From Aurantiochytrium sp. KH105 (lineage: Eukaryota > Sar > Bigyra > Thraustochytrida > Thraustochytriidae): 64,000 bases of DNA. The notes under the pieces were generated by a model. The model saw nothing but the letters and a program-made list of their open reading frames with translations, was not told the origin of the DNA and did no database searches. Below are positions 58,080 through 64,000 of this stretch, piece by piece (position 1 is the first letter of the stretch; each line of letters starts with the position of its first letter). Location: positions 124,001 through 188,000 of the forward strand of contig BGKB01000058.1 of the NCBI GenBank assembly GCA_003116975.1, in the 5' to 3' direction. A program made the position numbers and the translations under genes.

Positions 58080-60451
58080 ATGGGCAAGGGCAAGGACAAG
58101 GGCAAGAGAGCCAAGCACGACGACGACGGCGACCACGACGGCGACTATGGCGATGGCGGCGGCGGTGGCGGCGGAGACTGGGGTATGGGCTTTGAAGAGC
58201 CACGCGTAGAGTGGATCGCGCCCAGCGAGCAGCTGCAGCTGAGTGCAGAGGAGCTCGAAGCTCCGGCAGAGCCCATTGTCCTCCGAAACAAGAACCCCAA
58301 TGTGCCCACGAATTCGCAAAAGTACGACTACTCCCGCTCGCAGTTTGTCGAGGAGCCGCCGCTGCAATATCAAGAACTCATGGTGCACATGGATATGCGT
58401 GGCAGCAAGCTTCACAAGGAAAGTCAGCTTGCTCAGTCCCAAATAGCCTGGACGCGCGAGGTTACCGAGAAGCGCCGCGAGCAAGAGCGTAGGGCCGCAG
58501 ACGAAGACGAGGAGGAGGATTCCGCTGGCCTCGGCGCAACGAGCATGGGATCTGCTACCGGGGCCGAGACAGCGCCCTCTGGCGAAGAGGACCCCACCGC
58601 TCCCGAGCGGGTCGCCATCCCCAGTCTGCCTGCCACGACCGCGGCCACTCCCCTCGCTGCGCCCAAGGAGATCACCAAGAATCAGTTCAACTATAGCGAC
58701 CGCGCCGCGCAAACGTTCAACAATCCGAAAAAGACGCGGGGCGTGAGCACAAAGCCGCCTGAGTTGCGACATTACCAAGAGTCCGTTACGCAGTGGGAAA
58801 TTTACGATCTGTACGTGTCCAAGTTCTTGGAAAACATCAAGGACCAAGAAATCATGAATGCGGCCGCCAAAAAGAAAAAGAAGAAGAATGGACGCTCCGC
58901 GACGTCTTCGCTCTCGAGCTTGGACGGTGGCGAACCCGGGACCAGCGAAGAGAAAACGCGTACGACCAAGGAGGGCGACCTTGTTCATGGCGAGGAGATG
59001 GGCAAGTCGCTCAAGATTCTCGAGCGCATGGTTAACCAGAATGCTGAGCTCGAGATTTACGAGGATTACAAGTACTGGGAAGATCAGAGCGACCAGTTTC
59101 GGGACGGCGAGGGTAGCCTGCTTCCACTTTGGCGATTCTCGCATGATCGCGTCAAGCGCAAGCAAGTCACGTCGATTTGCTGGAATCCTGCTCTTCCAGA
59201 CCTCTTTGCCGTGGGTTATGGCAGCTATGACTTTATGCGCCAGGGTAGCGGCATGGTTTGCTGCTATTCGCTCAAGAACACCTCTGCGCCAGAATATTCG
59301 TTCACCACTGAATCAGGCGTCATGAGTGTTGACTTTCACCCTCAGTCGGCGCGATGCGCGCTTCTTTCCGTCGGTTGCTATGACGGTACGGTCATGGTTT
59401 TTGACGTACGGAGCAAGCTGAACAAGCCCATATACATTTCTACCATCAAGACTGGAAAACGTAAGTTGTCGCTGAAGCCATGGATGATCTCGTCTCATTC
59501 ACAACCGTCTTTTGGGATCAAAAGGAGAAAGGAAGGAAGGGAGGAGAGAACAGGGAGACAGGGGTAGGATCAGGAACAGGAGTGAAGCAGGAAAAAAAAA
59601 GAGGAGAGAGAACGAGTGTACTCACGAAACGAAAAATGCACATGCGCGAAATGATGACATCGCATCACACAGATTCGGACCCCGTGTACGGAGTCAAGTG
59701 GACCGAAGAGGAGGTTGCCAAAGAGCCGAGCTTTTATTCGATCAGCTCCGACGGCCAGGTCGCAAACTGGTCCATGTCCAAGTCCTCGCTCAAGATGGAA
59801 CCCATGATGCAGCTTAAGCTGATGCTCAACGATAAGGACGAGGCTGACGAAGATGCGACACTCGCCGGTCTGGCAGGAGGATGCTGCTTTGCATTCAATA
59901 CGAAATCAGAACATCTCTTTCTCATTGGTACTGAGGAAGGCATGGTTGCCAAGTGTAGCAAATCGTACAGTGGACAGTATCTGCAGACTTACGAGGGTCA
60001 TCACATGGCCGTCTACGCCGTGGCGTGGAACCCATTTCACCCTCGCGTTTTCCTGTCCTGTTCTGCGGATTGGACCGTCAAGCTGTGGGACCACAATTTG
60101 CCGCACCCTATCATGAGCTTCGATCTGGGCAACCCTGTCGGCGAGGTGGCTTGGGCACCGTATTCATCGACCGTTTTCGCTGCAGTGACAAGCGACGGCA
60201 AGATTCACGTTTTCGATCTCAACGAAAACAAGCACGAGCCTTTGTGCGAGCAAAAGGTTGTCAAGCGCGCAAAGCTCACCCACCTTGCCTTTTCAACAGT
60301 GGCTCCTGTGCTCTTGGTTGGCGATGATCGAGGAGGAGTCAACTCGCTCAAGCTTTCGCCAAACCTGCGCAAGCCAGTCCCTGATGACGAGCAGCTGCCA
60401 CGCATGGACCGCCTCCTTGCTGCCGCAGACACTTCGCAATCTTTCCAGTAG
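58080..60451 (+). CDS. DNAI1: Axonemal outer-arm dynein intermediate chain 1, DNAI1/IC-type (719 aa, two exons)
   Basis: Coding is join(58080..59460, 59673..60451). The start ATG is in a good context (AAACCATGG); the longer frame begins at GTG. The N-terminal half has the DNAI1 signatures KNQFNYSDRAAQTFNNP, RGVSTKPPE and VTQWEIYDLYVSKF. The Gly/Asp/Lys-rich first 40 residues and the Glu-rich 140-200 segment are disordered. Exon 1 ends in the start of a WD40 propeller (WNPALPDLFAVGYGSYDF), which continues in exon 2 (VAWNPFHPRVFLSCSADWTVKLWD). Splicing joins STIKTGK to HSDPVYGVKW, restoring a run conserved in DNAI1. The protein sits at the base of the outer dynein arm on doublet microtubules and anchors heavy chains. 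It shows that the organism builds motile flagella. Confidence 0.93.
59461..59672 (+). other. Spliceosomal intron in the dynein intermediate chain gene (212 bp)
   Basis: The donor is AAAAC|GTAAGT and the acceptor is CATCACACAG|ATTCGG. The intron is phase 1, splitting a His codon (C|AT). The two open frames on either side are in different registers, and removal of exactly these 212 bases joins them into conserved sequence. It is purine-rich in the middle (GGAAGGAAGGGAGGAG). It is the only intron I can support in this window. Confidence 0.93.
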
Positions 60452-60660
60452 GCCTCTTCCTCACTGTACGGAGAAATAGAGATTTCACAGTTACGAATGG
60501 ACGAATTCTAAAAATGAATTAAAATTTTGTTCTTCATGCATGCATGTACCACGCAGTCATACCGTAGAAATGTAGAAAATGTCTTTTCGCGGTTGCCGCA
60601 GCCACGCATCTTGATTTACAAGATTTTACAGAGGAAAAAAAGGAAACTCATGTCAACAAA

Positions 60661-60666
60661 TTTATT
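60661..60666 (-). terminator. Candidate polyadenylation signal AATAAA of the receptor gene
   Basis: The complement reads AATAAA about 60 bases past the stop codon of the gene ending at 60727. Position and AT-rich context are suitable. Confidence 0.45.
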
Positions 60667-60726
60667 GTTCATAGACTGCCGTTCTTTTTGTGCAAAATCT
60701 TGCTTGATGATACGGCTGTCGGCGAA

Positions 60727-63225
60727 TCAAGACAGCGCGAGATTTCCGTTGCGACGCTGTGGTGCCATTTCTACATGAATCTGAGCCGGGTCTTCCCGTG
60801 CGCTGAGCTGCGAGGCAAAAGACGGTGACTCGCTCTCACCCCCTTCCGGCCCGCCCTCCTCTTGTGTAAAAACATCGGAACTGTCGTCGTCGACATCTGC
60901 GCCGGCCACGAGGGCGACAATCGAATCATGGATTCGCATGCTGTGTCCCAAGGGAATGCGAAGACTGCGCACAGCCCCAAGGTCGAGTCTGTGCAAGACC
61001 GCACCATCAATTCTTTCTCCAAAGAAGGCATCTGCATACCGTTTACGATCAGCCTCTGTTGAGCTCGGCAAGTCGAGCATTTCGACCCAGGTTGCAACAT
61101 CTGCTGCAGACCATGCAACTACAGCAGTGGTCTGCACGTTTTGGAGAGGCGCGTAGAGGTGCTGCGTTTGCGATGCAGCTCGCTTGCAACACCATAAGAG
61201 TCCGCGGCGGAGCAAACCTTTGGGTCTTGATGGGGCTGCAGTGGGTGACGCGCAGGAGTTCATGCACGAATGCATCAGATACGTTGTGGACGCAATGAGA
61301 ACGAGAACAGTGAGCCACGCCGCCGCACTTCGGCTGTGACCAAGGGGGAAGACCAGGAACAGGAGCGGCGAGAGCAATCCAAAGGTGCGCAAGCCAGTGT
61401 TGAGTTTGTCTGCAAATACAGAGAGCCTCCGATGGTGCACAACGACAGAGACGAGGACAGTAGCGAGCATTGAGAGCAGAATGAGCGAATAGACAACAAG
61501 CATGGCGAGATCTGCGTGCGTGACAGCCGCACGCTCCGGAATGCGGCTTCGCAACGACGAATGTTGGACCACCGCGGCTAACAACGAGGTCGTGCACGTC
61601 GTGAGCCGTGATCGTAGCTCGCTGAGCGGCAAAAAGTACGAAATGAGAGCTGATGCTGCAACAAATAGTGCCGGAGCGAGCTCGAGCGCGCCAATGATAT
61701 AGGGTCGGTGCAAACTAACGACCCATGAGAGACGCGAGGAGGTGCGCATGGGCTGGCGCGCAATGCTCGCATCATGAGGAAAGCGATACGGGGGAATGAA
61801 ATTTCCTGATAGCGGCGGCCAACGTCGTTCTTCGGAAATCGTAAAGCGGCTCGTATACGTAGGATGTCCGGCGCGCATGTCTGCTTCGGAAAGCGCAAGC
61901 GAGGAAAGGTTCTGTGCGAATCCAGAAAAGGTCTCGAGCATGCAGAGAATGGCTGTGGGCTCACGTGTGACGGACTGGCCCGCAATCTCAAGTTGCACAG
62001 ACATGTCCTGGTCTTGGAACGGATAATTGGCGACCTTTGGGCTAAAGGTCCACGACGAACGTACACGAAAGTGATCAAAGACTTCCACGGCATCGTGTGC
62101 AAAAACAAGCTCAGGCACTGTCTTTGCAGCAGCGTTGATAAAGTTAAATGTGGACTCGAGCGATTTTGCGGCTTCCCCACGAATAAATTGGAAACGCTCG
62201 CCGTGAGCTACGTCCTTGCAGGTCCGATTGCTGTGCATTGCCTCGCGCCTTGCGGTCGCGACATCCTCAAAATCGAGATGGTACTTTAGCAAAAAGATCT
62301 GCAAGTCTGCATTGAATACACCCTTGCGCAAGTCAACGCCACCCACATCCAGAACAAAGATGCCAACACCATAGACAGCAATACGGTCAATTTGCACAAG
62401 GGTGTCAGCACCAAGGTTGTCTGGCTTGGGTTCGGTGACAAAGGTCCAGTCACTAAGGTCTAAGCCTGCAAGCCCCTTTTTCACATTGTCTGACAAGACG
62501 ACGCGATAAGTGTGCTCATAGGCGAGGCTGGAGATGTTGAGCTGCACATGTACCTTGATATCAGGCATGCTGCTATCAGCTTCTCCGTTCGAGTCGTCCT
62601 CATCCACGCTTTTTTCCTTGTTGTTTAACTTTCCATCGTCATCGTCGTCGAGCGAAAGCCAGAGATTCTGGAGATGAAAGTCATGCTCCGCGACAACTCG
62701 CGTCTGTGCCCTGTCACCTGCGCCAACAAGTCGTAGCCAAAACCCGTCATCCGAGTGTTCGACCTCAGAAACTTTGTTGTCTGAGTCGTCACCACTGCTC
62801 CCTGCAGCAGATGCTCTTTGGGCCTGGTCGACAAGGTGCTCAAAGATGGCCGGCAAGCCTTCACCCGTCGTCGTCTTGGTCTCTAGACTAACGTTGCGAA
62901 AAGTGAAGACGATCTCGCTGAGTTCGCTTCGCACGTTGGACTCGCCAGGACGTGGGGAGACCTTAACGAGGCGGAAATGCTCTGCGTGCCGGTCGACGCC
63001 CGCAATCCTCGCGAGCGCCTTGGTCTGCTCGAGCTTGACGTCGTCAACGGGATCTTGCGGCGAGATGGCGCCACCTGCTGCCGAACCGTCGCCTGTCTCG
63101 CCACTAGGGCGCGCGCCCGTGGCCGCCTCGCCGAGACCTCCGAGGAGGCCATAGGCCTCCGCTCGCGAGGGGGTCTGGGTGACGAGCGCGAGCAGCACGA
63201 GCACCGCGCTTCGACCAACCCGCAT
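60727..63225 (-). CDS. Pentameric ligand-gated ion channel-like receptor with N-terminal Ig-like and C-terminal SAM domains (832 aa)
   Basis: The ATG complements 63223-63225. Residues 1-24 look like a signal peptide (VLVLLALVTQTPSRAEA). About 85-265 resembles a bacterial Ig-like (Big_5) domain: VKVSPRPGESNVRSELSEIV at its start, and YEHTYRVVLSDNVKKGLAG and WTFVTEP at its end. About 268-445 fits a pLGIC extracellular domain: VDLRKGVFNADLQIFLLKYH and NYPFQDQDMSVQLEI, the latter the YPFDxQxC region without its Cys. Four membrane spans run from about 500 to 655, beginning LHRPYIIGALELAPALFVAA in the manner of R-x-x-x-YY-x-x-x-x-x-P. A SAM domain lies at about 698-773 (WSAADVATWVEML, YADAFFGERIDGAVLHRLDL). 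The Cys-loop pair is absent, as in prokaryotic-type channels. Ligand and ion are unknown. Confidence 0.82.
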   Translation of the reverse strand: MRVGRSAVLVLLALVTQTPSRAEAYGLLGGLGEAATGARPSGETGDGSAAGGAISPQDPVDDVKLEQTKALARIAGVDRHAEHFRLVKVSPRPGESNVRSELSEIVFTFRNVSLETKTTTGEGLPAIFEHLVDQAQRASAAGSSGDDSDNKVSEVEHSDDGFWLRLVGAGDRAQTRVVAEHDFHLQNLWLSLDDDDDGKLNNKEKSVDEDDSNGEADSSMPDIKVHVQLNISSLAYEHTYRVVLSDNVKKGLAGLDLSDWTFVTEPKPDNLGADTLVQIDRIAVYGVGIFVLDVGGVDLRKGVFNADLQIFLLKYHLDFEDVATARREAMHSNRTCKDVAHGERFQFIRGEAAKSLESTFNFINAAAKTVPELVFAHDAVEVFDHFRVRSSWTFSPKVANYPFQDQDMSVQLEIAGQSVTREPTAILCMLETFSGFAQNLSSLALSEADMRAGHPTYTSRFTISEERRWPPLSGNFIPPYRFPHDASIARQPMRTSSRLSWVVSLHRPYIIGALELAPALFVAASALISYFLPLSELRSRLTTCTTSLLAAVVQHSSLRSRIPERAAVTHADLAMLVVYSLILLSMLATVLVSVVVHHRRLSVFADKLNTGLRTFGLLSPLLFLVFPLGHSRSAAAWLTVLVLIASTTYLMHSCMNSCASPTAAPSRPKGLLRRGLLWCCKRAASQTQHLYAPLQNVQTTAVVAWSAADVATWVEMLDLPSSTEADRKRYADAFFGERIDGAVLHRLDLGAVRSLRIPLGHSMRIHDSIVALVAGADVDDDSSDVFTQEEGGPEGGESESPSFASQLSAREDPAQIHVEMAPQRRNGNLALS

Positions 63226-63473
63226 TTTCTCTTGAAGGCGATTATACCTTGATTGTCACAGAGCCGTCGCTTGGAGCCTTGCGGCGGCACTGCCGAGCAC
63301 AAGCAATTTTTCCTCAAAGCCTTTTCTTGGGAGGAAGAACTTTGATGATGTTGTAGAATTTGCAGCATTCGAACAATTGTTGTGGCCACAAAAGAGAAAT
63401 TTGCCTGGTTGATAAAAGCCATTGTCTGCGAGCGACTTGGGTAGATAAAGCATACATGATTTGATAATTCTCT

Positions 63474-64000
63474 TTAAAGGAAGTTGTTATTGCGCTGTGT
63501 GCGAACGTTTTCGCAGGAAGAGCCTTGCGGGGCGGATTCATCGGGTTTTTGAGCGGGGCTGAAGGCAGATCGCCCGCTGGATTGATCTGCAACCAGTGCG
63601 GATCTTTCAATGGGATTTCGGATGGTCTCGAGTTGCGACGAAGGTGGTGACTTGAGCCGAGCCACAGTGGGACGTGAATCGAAATTGGCAGCAAGGCTTT
63701 TCACGAAAGAAAGGTTTCCGGGAGAGCGGCTGAGATTCTTTTTTCCCCAGCCTTCTGAGATTTTGTTGCGGATCTCTTCAACCGTGTCACCCTCCAGGTC
63801 CACAGAGAGTGGTGTGGTGGCTGATCCCACGGAGCCAGCCAGCGACCCCGGAGAGATATAGCCCGAGGCAGACCTGTCGCACGAGCGAAACATTTTCACG
63901 TTCGGAGCGCGCGCGCCATCGGGGACCTCCACTGCGAAACCTTCCCCTTCTTCAAAATCCATGGTGCCTGGAACACAGGCATCATCCATGTCATCGAGGA
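63474..64000 (-). CDS. Hypothetical protein, 3' part only (runs off the window)
   Basis: A minus-strand frame of at least 171 codons stops at TAA complementing 63474-63476. An ATG lies at 63989, but the frame stays open to the window edge, so the real start may be upstream. The visible part is Ser/Pro-rich and disordered (SRSPGNLSFVKSLAANFDSR) with an acidic patch (DFEEGEGFAVEV). I recognise no domain. Coding is supported by length and by the lack of a better frame in this interval, but only weakly. Confidence 0.5.
   Translation of the reverse strand, partial: LDDMDDACVPGTMDFEEGEGFAVEVPDGARAPNVKMFRSCDRSASGYISPGSLAGSVGSATTPLSVDLEGDTVEEIRNKISEGWGKKNLSRSPGNLSFVKSLAANFDSRPTVARLKSPPSSQLETIRNPIERSALVADQSSGRSAFSPAQKPDESAPQGSSCENVRTQRNNNFL

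Noticed and set aside
1-64000. tRNA or rRNA genes
   Set aside because: A by-eye search for the T-loop GGTTCRANNCC pattern with a pairing acceptor stem found nothing convincing. tRNAscan-SE would settle it.

Overview
This is nuclear DNA from a eukaryotic protist. Genes are long, mostly single-exon and GC-rich, with Kozak-like ATG contexts and no operon spacing. They encode typical eukaryotic families: a ROCO GTPase, RCC1, anoctamin, reticulon, SET/PHD, SulP, Sfi1-type repeats and an axonemal dynein intermediate chain. The dynein chain implies a flagellated stage. A labyrinthulomycete such as a thraustochytrid (Stramenopiles; biflagellate zoospores, few introns) fits well. That assignment is inference from gene style and content and was not tested by phylogeny.

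Layout, left to right. 795-2540 (+): low-complexity protein with a KIX-like domain. 2742-6002 (-): large Sfi1-like centrin-binding repeat protein. 7161-9977 (+): WD40-Roc-COR (ROCO) protein whose C-terminus breaks frame in a T run and continues in the +1 frame to 10098. 10512-17828 (+): giant PH-like/RCC1 protein, flanked at both ends by near-identical 18-bp palindromes. 18083-19552 (-): MFS sugar porter. 19553-21444: 1.9 kb GC-rich divergent gap with ordered repeats. 21445-24123 (+): anoctamin/TMEM16. 24292-26688 and 27411-29807 (-): two tandem diverged RING paralogues, each exactly 798 codons. 30710-31324 (-): reticulon. 32567-39742 (-): 2391-residue Cys- and Gln-rich protein with no recognised family. 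40747-44067 (-): a DUF262-DUF1524 (GmrSD-type) nuclease-like protein with an acidic repeat tail. 45503-48094 (+): SLC26/SulP anion transporter. 48807-52343 (-): NSD/ASH1-like PHD-SET methyltransferase. 53500-55488 (+): ACAD10/11-type APH phosphotransferase domain with an unrelated C-terminus. 56188-57615 (+): ENT-like transporter. 58080-60451 (+): DNAI1-type dynein intermediate chain with one 212-bp intron. 60727-63225 (-): pentameric ligand-gated-channel-like receptor with an N-terminal Ig-like domain and a C-terminal SAM domain. 63474 to window end (-): 3' part of an unknown gene.

There is no single pathway here; the genes are independent housekeeping, chromatin, membrane and cytoskeletal genes. 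Candidates for something undescribed are the eukaryotic GmrSD-like protein with intact signature residues, the Ig-pLGIC-SAM receptor, the RING tandem pair, the 2391-residue Cys-rich protein and the APH fusion. Many predicted frames begin at TTG or GTG; I moved starts to the first supported in-frame ATG. I found no tRNA, rRNA, CRISPR or transposase gene.
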